64,000 bases of DNA from Larus michahellis. Its lineage: Eukaryota > Chordata > Aves > Charadriiformes > Laridae. Below are positions 11,201 through 22,755 of the stretch, in pieces. The translations under genes were made by a program, and so were the position numbers. How positions within the stretch are numbered: the stretch's first letter is position 1; the number at the start of each line of letters is the position of its first letter. The notes beneath the pieces are model-generated. The model was not told the origin of the DNA. It searched no databases and was given only the letters and a program-made list of their open reading frames with translations. The DNA lies in the NCBI RefSeq assembly GCF_964199755.1, contig NC_133897.1, positions 74,810,080-74,874,079 on the forward strand, given 5' to 3'.

Positions 11201-13341
11201 CTTCTTTTCCTTATCTCAAAAGTGACTTTCAAGAATTCTCTGTCACACAGGAGCCACGTGGGAGAAAAGTGGCCTGACAGAAATACCAAAGGTAACTTAA
11301 GACTGTTATTTGAAAACCAACTGAATGGGAATTGAAAGTCTTTAGCCTTTAGGTGGGGCTAAAAAAAAAAGTAAATCTTGGTCTTTGTTGCATGACTCCG
11401 GTTAATAAGCATGCTACTTTAAGATTCAGGGACCAAACAATCTTTTTTTATCTTTTATCTGAACTGAGATTATCATGGCTATCTGAAATCACAAATATCT
11501 ATTTGGTTTAGTTCTTTCATGATATGCTGTACATCCAAACTGGTCCTTAAATGATGTCTCCACTTGCCTGGAGGCCTCCAACTATTTGTACTAACACCTG
11601 GACCACTGCCTGACACCATTATCTCCCTTTGATATGCCTGAAAAGCTAAAAGGAAGTTGCTTGGTCAAACTTGGACGTGAGGTTTTTGTTAGAGCTGGGA
11701 ACTGAGTCCCAGGCTAACATTCCATGCACTGATAGAGACGACTTCTCATCCCAGCTCTGGATCTGACTTGGATACGTTCAGGTGCATGTCTGACACCCTA
11801 TGCTACGCTTACAAGTTTGGATTCAAAATTCTGGACACATCAGCCCCTGAGTACATCTGTCAGACCTGCGCGGCCACTTTTGGCCAGGTACCCTAAAGTG
11901 ATGGCAGGGAAAACAAGGAAGAGGAAGAAAACGTATCTGTTGTGGAAATGTTTCATCTTTTTCGGATTCCTTTTTTGGATGCAAAGAGAACACACACAAA
12001 AAAGTGTTACGCCAACGTGCAACACTGGAAAGCATATGGTGATGATCATGGAAATAAACAATGAAATACGCAGCCTATGTAAACTACACAGTGCAGTACA
12101 ACAAATGGCAACCAGCTAAAGCTTTCTGAATGTGGAGAACATATCTGGTCCCAGGTTGCTTTTGAGGCAATGAGCTATAATAAGATCACAGCGACCGGCT
12201 TCCTGGAAAAGTCAGCTAGCTACAAATAATATATGCTGATGATTATACCGTAAATATCTCAATCAGTAATTGTTTGTGCATCATGTGCATGCCAGTTGTA
12301 AAATACAATTATCGGAAGATCAAGCGCTATTCTCAGAGAGTTATGTGATCATTTGAAAGCAGGCTGGCCTTGCGAGATGGACCCACAGTCTGCTGCTTAG
12401 GCTGAAGTAGACATGCTCTGCCTCTCTGTTACTGCTACCTGTTCTCGTTTCCCACAAGTTTACAGGAGGCAGAGGGTGGAAAGGCAAAAAAAAAGACAAG
12501 AGAATAAATTCATCCTTGCTTCCATTCCTTATATCCTTGCCTAGGGCTGCTGTGAAGCTCTAGGGAGTCGGGAGCAGTAAAGTCCTACCCAGATACTTCT
12601 AAAAGCAATGTGCATGGGGGAGGAGTCCTGTGCATCTTCTGACCCTTTCCCAGTTGTATGAACAAGGTAAAACTAATTGTAAATATATAAGGTAAAGATG
12701 AAAATACTGGTTCTGATTCTGTTTCTCTGAACAAATCGTTGACTATGTACAATGGAATTAAGGCAATAGTTATGAGTACAGGGATTTTTTGCAGGTGTTA
12801 CTGGAGAGCTGGTGTGTGTGCACATGTGTGTGCCCGCAGAAAAGCACATGATGACTAAAAGCAGATTCAAGCCTGAACTCAGATTTTCTGGCTCTGGAAT
12901 AATAGATAGAGAGGGAGGAACTGACTTCTATTTGTGGAAGAATAAAATTCCCCCCAGCAAAATTAAGATCTTCTCTATAATGCTTACATAGCTTACATAT
13001 TTTAATCTTTACTCCTCCTCTTTTCTTCACCTCAGTTTTTACAGATAAAAGGCTTAAATCAGCTGAAATGTCCAAGGATTTAAATTTGCACTTAGATCCC
13101 CTGGGCTTCTTCCTGCTCAGATGCAGAATGGTAACGCACATCCTGCACGGCACAGTCACCTCTCCCCCAATGGTTAAAAAGGGCAAGTAAGCTTATTTGA
13201 TAGATCAGCCTTTTATATCCATTATGATTAATTTATATCAATTAAACTTTGCATCTAGGCTTTGTCAAAATCATCCTCAGATGTATGTCTCTCTGTGTGC
13301 ATGTGTGTATCTACAGAAAACAAAAGTGAAGGCACACTCAC
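8206..13341. other. Noncoding; GCNT2 intron of the distal isoform, no gene recognised
   Basis: No exon or further GCNT2 first-exon copy was found here, although mammals have three such exons. A stretch around 9,320-9,500 has mixed, non-repetitive sequence with homeodomain-type and ATTTATAGG-like words and could be regulatory (see findings). The rest is unremarkable AT-rich DNA. Confidence 0.5.
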
Positions 13342-14263
13342 CCGGGATCCTGTTCAGCGTCACCCAGAAGTGCTCGTCAGGGCTGTAGGTGTCCTCGGAC
13401 CATGCCAGCAGATCGATGGCACGCTGGTCCTGCAGCACAAACTCCACGAAGGGTCGGGTGACGGCCACGTACGCAGAGCCAAAGTAGATGGTCAGGTTGT
13501 GGGGGGGGGGCGCCTTATGCACAAGTGTCCTCAACATGAAAGAAAAGAAAGTGTATAATTGCTCCCTGTGGACGTATTTGGTGCGTGCGGTGATGTGGGG
13601 GGGTTGCAGCACCCCGGGGGTGATGTTCTTGCCCCCAAAGCTCTTCAGCAGCCGGACAATCTCCCGGTTGGTCTTCAAGGGGAAGTCCTGGCCACAGGTG
13701 TTGAGCAGGTAGCGCCAGGGCACGGCCGAGGCCAGCAGGTCCCTCATGCAGTGGAGGTCAGCCCGCAGGCGGGAGATGCCGCCGTAGACCACCTGCTCCG
13801 CCCAGGAGGTGAGGAAGGCGTTGGGGAAGCAGCCCACCAGGCGCCGCACCGCCTGCTGGAAGGGGGCCGGCGCCTTGGCATCCACGTGGACACAGTAGAC
13901 ATTTTGGGGCATGTACACCGCCCTGAAGAGCCGCTCGAAGGTCTCAAACTCCTTGTGCAAGGTCATGACATAGGCGACAGGGAAGGCGGCCTCCTCAGCC
14001 GAGAGGGCGCGGGTGATGTAGTGGTTCTGCGTGATGTACTCCGTGCAACTGGATTCGCTGAATGATGTTTTTAAAGCATTTTCCTTCAGAAAGGGTGCCT
14101 TATCTTCAATAAGTGCATTACAGGCTTCTGCTAAAGTTGAATTCACAGAGAGGTTCAGCCTCTGAAGAGATTTTTGTGCATGCAAATCAACAGCGTAGAA
14201 AACAAATGGAAGTGAAACACTGAGAACCAAAACAGCAACGAAGCAGTACCTGAGAATATTCAT
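13342..14263 (-). CDS. GCNT2: GCNT2 alternative first coding exon, intact (distal copy)
   Basis: This is the first coding exon of the I-branching beta-1,6-N-acetylglucosaminyltransferase, which converts linear i to branched I poly-N-acetyllactosamine in the Golgi. The ATG at 14263 (G at -3) starts MNILRYCF, followed by a hydrophobic signal anchor (about residues 6-27), a short stem with an NLS sequon, then the GT14 catalytic region. That region has [49 protein letters not shown], the sequons GKNITPG and HNLTIY, and [15 protein letters not shown] at the end. The exon is 922 nt (307 codons plus 1 nt) and stops before a consensus GTGAGTG donor at 13341-13335. Human GCNT2 isoforms have about 400 residues, so roughly 95 C-terminal residues must come from exons 2 and 3 outside the window. 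Its 5' third is AT-rich, and its remainder is GC-rich and nearly identical to the copy at 1680-2602. Confidence 0.93.
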
Positions 14264-17200
14264 TGCTGCTCAGAAAAAGAGTCTCACTTGAAATATTGCA
14301 AAGAGATCAGATCAGACACCACAAACAGCTTGTTTTGCTGGCTGCGCTTGCTTCCTGCCGGAGAACGCATGCGTCCACCTGATGCATAGTATGCAGCTGC
14401 CCGTCCTTACTTTCAATATTAATAGTTTCATAGACATTGTTGCTGTGGAAGCAGCACAAGTAACGAACAACTTGCAGACAGAAGCTGCTTCATGGCACCC
14501 TGAGGATTAAACAGACACATTGCATAATTACTACCTTGGCAACGAACAGACGGCACTACATATTTCACAGTGTCCCTGAATTCAATTTATGGGTATGTTC
14601 TTAACTGCACCCTCCCCACTCTCCTTGCATATAGCTGTAAAACTTCCTGTGCGTGCACCCTGTGGCAGGAAAACCTCATATTTACCTCTTGCATTATTCT
14701 ATTTTTTTACTTATAGGAAGTATTTTTTTGAACCACCCAAGTGTATCAGTCATCGCTGCTTCAGAATTACGAAAGGCTTGTTCAGCATACCATGCTACTG
14801 TGTAAGGCCACCAACACTCACGTATTAGAAGCAGGACAGTCTTTTTTCCTCTGTGTAGAGTTATATCAGAGCCATTGGGTTTTTTCAGCAATGTTTTCTT
14901 CATTTGTAAATTTGAAATCTGCCAAATAGTTTCAGCTAAGGATGAGTTGTGATGAGCTCTGGGCTTACATCCATCAGAAGGAGCTGGGTTAGCGAAACCT
15001 GCTATTTAAACTACTTAAGCTAACCTTAGGCTTTCTGATGAGACATTCTTGTTTCTAAAAGCCTTGCATGCATTTGGTATAACAACATGTTTATACAATG
15101 AGCTTCTGGCATGGCTCTGACTGAAGTGAAATACTTGGTAACTCTCCCTCTTCCAACTCCGAGTCTGTTCATGTGGATCTGCTGCCATGAGACAGCATGA
15201 CTGGACCTTATTAACTTTTTTCAACATCACGTTATTTTGATGCAACATGAAGTAATGCTGAGGAAATATCAGATGATCTGAGATTACACCGATAAATGTT
15301 TTGACTGGGCAGTCCAGCATGCTACAAAAGCAGAAATACTATCACCAACCTTCCAGCTCATGCAGACAAGCCACCTCAGGCGCTGGCAGGTCCCTCACAG
15401 AAGCTGCGCTTTCCTCCCATCCTGGCCCCAAACACTGCTGGGAGTCTCCGTTCAAACAGATTGAAGGCTGCAAGCAGGAGTTTCAACCCATCAGGTACAG
15501 TCACAAGCTGTAATGAGGAGAGGAGCAGTCGAGAAACTTTGTAAGGACTTGTGGCTAGATTGTCCCCCAAGAGGCTCACCGGTGCAGGACAGACCTGTCA
15601 GTCAAGCTTACCCGCTGATGGCAAGCAGCAGAGCAGCTTCTCACCAGGGCGTCAGCAGGGACAGGTAGGGACAGCTGTGGTCACACTGGAGATCCAGTGC
15701 AGCCTTCTTTGTGGACACCAGCACCTTTGGAAGGAGGACGGCTCTGACGGAGCTGAGGGGCTGCAACAGAGGTGTGCAAAGTCCCAGGAGGTAACGGAGA
15801 CTCGCCTTACTCGCCTGATGAGAAATCATCTGGAAAATGCTGCCACAGCCCAACGGTACAGCTTGTAGTGTTGTACTGTACTGTACTGTACTGTTGGGGA
15901 TTCAGAGAGATGAGCAGATGCTGAGACCACTGTCCAAGTCCAGCAAAGAAATGTACAGCAAACACCACTGTGAAGGGACAACATATCCCAGTGCAGTGAC
16001 TGGTGAATGCTGTCCTGATGTGCACAGACCTGCCTGGAGCGCTTCAAGCCACTGCTCCTTCCTAATTTGATTGTTACAGTGAGTTAGGAGTGAACTAGGA
16101 GCGAACAACACTCACCTGCTTAACACTTTAGTAGCACAAACTGCCATGACCACCAGTGACTATAAGGCCAGCAGCCCCTTGCTCTCCTCTGTGCACTCCA
16201 TGGACCATCGAGTTCAATGTCTTCCCAACTGCTCAAGTGAGCCAGCTAGCTACAAGAACCATTTCTTCCCCTGTGCCATGGTCTTAACATGAGACCTCCA
16301 TCCAGCTGGAGTTAGGAAAATGTGGAAGGAGGAAAAAGGGGGGCAGGTGCCAACATTCCTGCAGGAGCCACAATTTTCTTGGAGAAGTCTCAGCTGGGGG
16401 CAGAAAACACAGGTAGCTTTTCTAAAGTATCAAAGGCTGAGGTCTTCCAAGGCATTTAGATGCCTTTGAAACTGACGGCTCAGGTGCTTTTAAAACTCTG
16501 TTTTAGGCACTGTGTAACCTACTACACAGCTAGGAAGACTTTTAAGAACTTAAAATATATATATTTATACATGCGTGTGTGTATACGGAGACTGTTTTTC
16601 TCTTAGGTGTTGAAGTTTGCAGTACTGCTATGGTCTCTAGCAAACAAGTAAGCTACATGCAGAAAACAAGAGATAGGCCTGCTCATCATAGGAGTGAAAT
16701 GCAAGATTTAGCTTTTCCTTGGTGGTGGTGTTTTTCTTGCACAGACGTTGCTGCCAACACCGTTGCGGCAATCCAGGCTAACCATGATCCTTTGGTACTA
16801 CGAGCCTTCAGGGAAGGAAGGCTGCATGCGTGGTTCTACTTCTTAATCCTGGTACCTCAATTCTCCAGCACAGTTAGTATCAAAAAACCTGAAAACATGC
16901 ATGCAAATGATTGCTGTGGAAAACCAAGCTTTCAAAACTTTTTTTTTTTTTCACTAGTTCTACCTTGTGGTGATCTTTGTGAAGTAAGATCCACACCTGC
17001 AATTATAGGCAGAAATCACACATAACACACACACACAAAAAGGGCAGGGAAACAAAGAAATAGAGTGTGCAAGTCACATGAGCCACCTCGATGGAAACAC
17101 TCTTTCTCAGGTATTAGTGAGTTGTTAATTTTACAGGCTCATCATAAGTTCAGATGAAGGAGAAGCCAAATCTAGATGCAAATCTGAACCATATCATGGC

Positions 17201-19579
17201 AAACGTCAGTGAAAGAGCAGCAAAGTGGCAGTGGACTTCATGATGCCCATGGCTTCTCCTGTTGTGGATTGTATTGGGCCTCTGCATATTTTGGGTGCAA
17301 AAACAGAGTTACTGGCCAAAACGATAATAGAAGATCAAATACACCATGCTATTTGACAGAGGCTGCATAAAAGGGGTCTGTGCTAGTAGAAATAAAACTG
17401 TTGCTGACTGAGACTTGCAGTGTAGCTCCTCTTTATTGTTCCCTGGACCTGCATTGTAGCAATTCTCATTGTAGCATGAAAGGAACTTTTGGTGTGGCTC
17501 CTGTAGCGGAAACACACTCCCCAGTAGGATTAGCAATTGAAATGGCTTCCCTGTGGATGCATGGGAACCGACCTTTCCTGATAATGAGGATATTATCTTC
17601 GGAATATAGTTAGTACTCAGTAAACTGCTCCTGGCCCTAATCAATATAGGTAATTGGTTTCAGCTAATTTGCCAGCTAATTAAAAAGCAAGATGCACAGG
17701 CTTTGCACATTGGTTTCGAGTTCCTGTTTGGCCTCGGTTAGTAGTGACAAACATTATACATTTCATGTCTATTTGGAGTCACTTGGTATTTTCTATTCTA
17801 TTGTTAGGACAAAACCATCTGTATCATGACATTCCTTTTCATGACCCTCGCATGCAAAGCTGTCAGTTTGAATTGGCACCGTTGTTAAAATCACAGCAAG
17901 GCCATTGTGAGCAAACAACTTCTCCTCAGTGTGGTTTTTCTGGTTAGGAAATGCAGGTAGTCACGGTGCGCTGTTTTGTGCCTAAGTAAAGGATCTCCTC
18001 ATCCGTCACACCTTCTGGCACTAAGATGAAACTTGGTGTTGTGCTGCTCTGTGCTGAGTCTTGTACTGCTCTGGGATGCCATGCAGCGTGCACGGTCTCC
18101 CCAAAACTCTCCTCTTGGAGCAACCCTGCCTGGAAGCAATCTTCTCTAACACGTGCCTTACACACACACCCTGCCTGAGCTAGAAGGTATATACACACTG
18201 TATGACACAGGGAAAGAGAAAGCAGTCTTAGCACAAGAGCAGTTAAAGTTTATTTCTATCTCTTTTCTTCTGCCCTCTCTTTTTTTCCTGTTCAGAGCAG
18301 CCCCTGGCATTCCTGCACTTCCCAGTCAGCCATGATCTGGTGATTCGAAGAGAAAAAAATACGAGCCTACCTGAAACAGGAGCTTCCAGGCAGACGCACT
18401 GACACCGGACAGTCACAACGCAGCAGCACTCGCAGCAAATGGGAGGAGAGATGCAATGACACATCAAGGTAAACAGTAGCTCAGCTCACATGGTCCGGTA
18501 AAATCATCGAGTAATCTAATCGTACACAGTCAGTGAACACATCTGTCTGCGCAAACAGCACGGGCCAGACAGTACACCATCCCAACTGCTTTTGTCTTGC
18601 CGTGCTCCCAAGCTCCAGACGCAGAGCCTCTTACACTGTGGGAACTTCGCTGCTTGTCTGAATTTGCAGTAGACTTTTAAGATATAAAGGTTTCAGGAAC
18701 AGGTAAGCTGCCTAGTCTCTAGCAGAGCGCATTTTGCAAGTCAGACTTGCTACTGGTCTGAAGCAGAGCACTCTACTGCTCCCTTCTCCAATTAATTTCC
18801 AGCGGGGACACGTACTCGCCTCTGTGCAAACTACTCCTCATCAGCTGCTCAGGAGCAACAGCACGGCATTCTCTTCCCTGCTCAGTTATCTTGCTGCGCA
18901 GAGAAAGCAAGACGTAATTAAACATGTCCTAATAGAGGACAGGCAGGCTGTGGTGGGGAAGTTAGTTTTCTTCTGTTAAATATGACTGGATTTTATAGGT
19001 GACGCTAGTGTAGTCAAGGCATGGGGAGAGATCTATTTTGTTACTGCAGATTAATATATGCATTAATGTACAGTAAAGTACAAATGTACACATGCAGCTA
19101 TTATTTGCGCTGGAGGAGTGTCCGAAGGTAGCTTACACTGGAGTTTGCAAATATTTGGGCACTTGCTAGCTTTATGAACACAAACTCGAGGTGTTCCCTC
19201 AGTGGGTGAAGTGGGGCAGCTGGTGCCAGACCCTTAGGGAGGTGCCAGGTCAGGGCAGTGTCCCTGCAGCCCGGCCTCTGCATGGCCAAGGGCCGGTTCC
19301 CAGCTGCAGGTGCCTTTAGCAGCTAGAGGAGTAAAGCAACTCCATCTGCAGGTTGGGATTGATCTCCTCTGCCAAACAAGGCGAACCACAGCCTTGCCTG
19401 CTGGTTCATGTGTCTGGCTGTGCCAGCAAGAGAGCAGCTACACGGGTCACTCCTTTTATTTCTTTCTAATGGCTCCACTAAACGTTTTGCGTTATCATGC
19501 TCTTTATTCTGGCAATATAATTTGCTACCAGATATGAAATGGGCAGAGAGTCCATAGGGATCTAGGGACCTGTCAGGAA
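14264..19579. other. Intergenic; upstream flank of GCNT2, no gene recognised
   Basis: The first few hundred bases should contain the 5' UTR and promoter of the distal GCNT2 isoform, but no TATA box or clear start could be placed. The remainder has only short, unsupported frames and a small pentanucleotide repeat at 15,872-15,894. Confidence 0.45.
15872..15894 (+). repeat. (TGTAC)n microsatellite
   Basis: Four full TGTAC units and a partial fifth, uninterrupted. Confidence 0.9.
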
Positions 19580-19965
19580 TGACAGAATAGATATGGTTGT
19601 CATTTTAAAAAAGGAAGTAGCCAGAAAGTTTTCAAATATGTAAAAAAGGCAAAACCAGAAGCAAATCCTGATGCAAATAGAAAGGGAGTAGCCGATTCTT
19701 CATGTTCTCTGTGCATAGGACAAGAACTAATCATCTGAGATAACATCAGGAGAGGTGAAGATCAGACATTAGGAAAGCTTTGTAGTGATAAACAGTTAAA
19801 TGTGGATTACATTGTCTGGAGAGGCTGGAATTTTCCTGCTGATGGTTTTCAGGAGCAGGTTAGGCGTAGCTTTTTCAGCAGTTTTGCAGGTCATACTGGT
19901 CCAGACCTGGTAATTTTCTAGGTCTTTCCCAGCTCTCTTCCCTATGATTGTCTGTATTACAGTAT
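19580..19965 (+). mobile_element. Old CR1 LINE 3' fragment
   Basis: The block matches the usual layout of CR1 3' ends read in plus orientation. It has a GACAAGAACTAAT-like segment, ATCAGACATTAGGAAAG, TGTCTGGAGAGGCTGGAA, GGTTTTCAGGAGCAGGTTAG, and finally GTCTTTCCCAGCTCT with a TATGATTGTCTG remnant of the terminal 8-mer repeat. Many substitutions and small gaps show that it is old. No open reverse transcriptase frame remains. The borders are approximate. Confidence 0.55.
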
Positions 19966-20616
19966 CTCTTAGCTTGGCTGTCGCCGGGCTGGGGATCCTA
20001 TTACATCTAGGAACTGTTAACAGAAGGACTTTGTCATCACTTAGAAATATACTCGTCATCTCTACTACTTACCATTAGCATTGCAATTTTGATAAGCTCA
20101 GGGTAGTCCTGGACCATTCTAGAAGGAAAAGCATTTGTATGAAAATTCTGTGATTCATCCTAAGCACAAAGAAAAATAATGTAATAAATGATAAATCTGT
20201 AACTGTTTACCTATTTACAGGTATTTCACCTCTCATGTCTTTTCTCATCAGAACACAAATTAGCTTGATGCCTGTCCCATCTCTTTTCTTAGTTTTCTTT
20301 CAGTGAATTATCAAGATCCTCTTCCAGAGGGCTGCGGTAGTTATCTGTTGTCCTTAAAGTCTTCCTGGCTGGGACAGACTTTTTGTTAGGTTTAGGTAGA
20401 ATCGAGACAGGACTTGCCTTGAAAAAGTCTCTTTCCCACCCCACCACGCTGGTGAGCAGCAGTGAGTTACCACCTGGTTTGTAAGGGCTCCAGAGTCTCC
20501 CACAGGGCTTTAGTATTGAAAGCGTCCCCATCACGCTGCACTCCAGGTCTGCTCAGGAGGTAATACTAGACATCCATGACCATTAGAGCCTGCAGGGTTC
20601 TTAGTGAGTAACGACA

Positions 20617-20637
20617 AGTCACAAGTAACTTGTGACT
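20617..20637. repeat. Short perfect inverted repeat
   Basis: AGTCACAAGT, one A, then ACTTGTGACT. The two 10-base arms are perfectly complementary. There is no T-run or other context suggesting a terminator or a structured RNA. Confidence 0.8.
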
Positions 20638-21080
20638 AGTGACAAACGCTGGCTGCCAAACTGGGAAAGAAGTGAGCCAGTGCTGTGCAGCTGCAGTTTT
20701 CTTCCCTCCAGCAGAAGTGCTGTGTTTTGTAACCCAAAGTATAACATTTTTCTTAAGGCTTAGCCTAAGATTAGCTTCCATTGCCTCCTTTTCCCTCTGG
20801 AGGCTTTACTGTGTGCCAAGGTCTCCTCTTCGTATAACCAAAAGTCTGGGCAAAGGAAGTTGATGTATCTGCCTCACACTGTGTAAGACTCAAACTTGCA
20901 CTTAAAATTGCCACTGTCCTGCTGTGAAGACAGTCTTTTTCCACTGTCCTTGCCATCTACACCAATTAACCAGTATTACCCTTTTCAGAACCAGCCCCGC
21001 TTCAGGCTCTATTAAGTTTCCACATCCATCTCCATGTCTTTTTCCTGATTATCTCCTAGAGATGCTGATGTACGCACACC

Positions 21081-21130
21081 CAAAACAGCGTTCAGCAAAA
21101 GCCCCAAAACAGCGTTCAGCAAAAGCCCCA
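21081..21130 (+). repeat. 24-bp tandem duplication (two copies)
   Basis: The unit AAAACAGCGTTCAGCAAAAG plus CCCC occurs twice in direct succession without differences, indicating a recent local duplication. Confidence 0.85.
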
Positions 21131-22599
21131 AACTCCACTCCTGGGTGTTTCAAATTGCCAAGCACCTTCCTGTTTGCTTTTGGTTTGGGTGGAGGCTCAT
21201 GCTTATGTTTTGGTCCCTTGTTCTACTGCTTCTGCAAAAACTTTTTATGGCTCTCTTATGGGAAGGGCAGTTGCTGCAATCACCAGTCACCGTGAGGTTG
21301 AAGACAGACCCTGATGGCATTACTGAAGCTGGGACAATCTAGTCTCCCCATATTGGGTCACTGGAAGGCTGTAAAGAGGCTAGAAAACTACTGGAAATCT
21401 CCTGCCTCGCACAACAGCACATTCCTCAGTTCCTGCAGCCAGCCTCTTCTTGCCTGGTCCTTTCCTGCTCAACTGCCTCTCCCAGGCCAGAGTTTTCTTA
21501 TTGGGTTCCCCAGTTACCATACATACCTGGCATGGGTTTTATGTCCTGTGACTGGTTATTTCACAGTGCTTTCTGGGACCTTCCTTTTGCAGCATGCCTG
21601 GACCCTGCCTTGAACTGCAATTCCACTCCACAGTCTCAAAGTTTTGCAAGTGTCTGTTTCTTTTCTTCCAGTTTGGCTCAATTTCTCTGTTTGGGAGCTA
21701 CTTACAGCTTCTTGCCTGTTGCTCACACTGATAATGCTCCCTGGCCTGAAACCCAAGCCTATATTTAGGTTAGTTTTTGCTATACTCCTTTTTATTTGTA
21801 ATGAATGTGCACAAAGGCTTCTTTCCCCTCACCTACAGCAAGCAGAAGAAAACAGGCTGCTTTACTCCTAAATCCCTGCTCACACCATCTCCCTGTGGTC
21901 TCTGTTCAAGAAGTGGCTGGGTAAGATCATGAGAGAGAGGACCATTCTTGAATACACAGCAACCATCTCCATCTTGGGAAGACCCTGGTCTGCAAATGGT
22001 TGGAGCTGGCCTGGAAGGCCGTCAGGAGAAGTACCACATTTCCTTGCCTTTCTCCTTTGCTCTTCCATAGGCCTCAACTTCTGGCACCTGCTGGGGACAT
22101 AATACTGGGCTGGGATGTTATGATCCTCCTAAGTTCCTGCTCTCTCTCAAGAAGTGCACAGACAGTTGCTTTTCTCACTCTCAGGTCCTTTTCATATACA
22201 TACATATAGCTCAAGACAGCTGCAAACACTGCCCTGCTCCAGGCCGGTTGTTGTCAGTGGATACTGAAGTTTCTCCAAGTTAGGTCTTGCTCAGGACATT
22301 ACATGCAGTCATTGTCTCAGACAGCAGCTTCTGTTGTTTTGGTGGTGACTAAACAGTATGGGAGTTCAAGTTGTTCCTGGTGGTTAGCCTGAAGAGACCG
22401 CAGAAAGGCACACTGCATCCCTCAGCAGGCTCTGAGTTTTCTTACATACCCAGCTTGCCGTGTCCAGCATGAGGCCACCATGTCCTCTGTTCAATGCAGC
22501 AGTTCTTGAGTGACTTGGCTTCTCTGTCAGAAAACAGTGGGTGAATTCATGTGCCTTGTGTTCAGACAGCCCCATCTCAAAAATTTCAGCTGGGCCATC

Positions 22600-22755
22600 T
22601 CATAGTGGAAGTAAGACTTTTTCCAGGGGCGTTAGCTGTGGGATCTCTGGAGTTATAGCCACATTAATCGTGAATTCCCCAAGAAACTGCCCTACCCCAT
22701 TAAATACACTGGCATATTTTTTAATAAGGTCACCTGCCTTGTGTCGAATGAGATG
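22600..22755 (-). pseudogene. Fragment resembling the start of a Ty3/Gypsy-type reverse transcriptase region
   Basis: In one minus-strand frame the translation runs uninterrupted through LIKKYASVFNGVGQFLGE and on to KVLLPL before a stop at 22602-22600. The spacing of aromatic, VF-G-G-F-GE and P-rich positions fits the segment between protease and reverse transcriptase of Ty3/Gypsy pol polyproteins. No RT core motifs (the LPQG-like or YxDD signatures) were seen downstream, so the element is badly decayed. It lies 2 kb from an integrase-like fragment on the same strand, but in the wrong order for one intact element. This is a recognition by eye only. Confidence 0.4.

Larger units (their letters stand above)
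19966..22599. other. Intergenic; no gene recognised
   Basis: Only short frames without recognisable domains. It contains a short palindrome (20,617-20,637) and a 24-bp tandem duplication (about 21,081-21,130). The right half may be further decayed transposon sequence, because a Gypsy-like fragment follows at 22,600, but nothing in it could be aligned by eye. Confidence 0.4.

Noticed and set aside
20617..20637. Perfect 10-bp inverted repeat as a possible structured RNA or terminator
   Set aside because: Single-base loop, no flanking context, and arms this short are expected by chance in 64 kb of vertebrate DNA.
21081..21130. 24-bp tandem duplication as a start of a satellite or CRISPR-like array
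   Set aside because: Only two copies without spacers; a simple local duplication.
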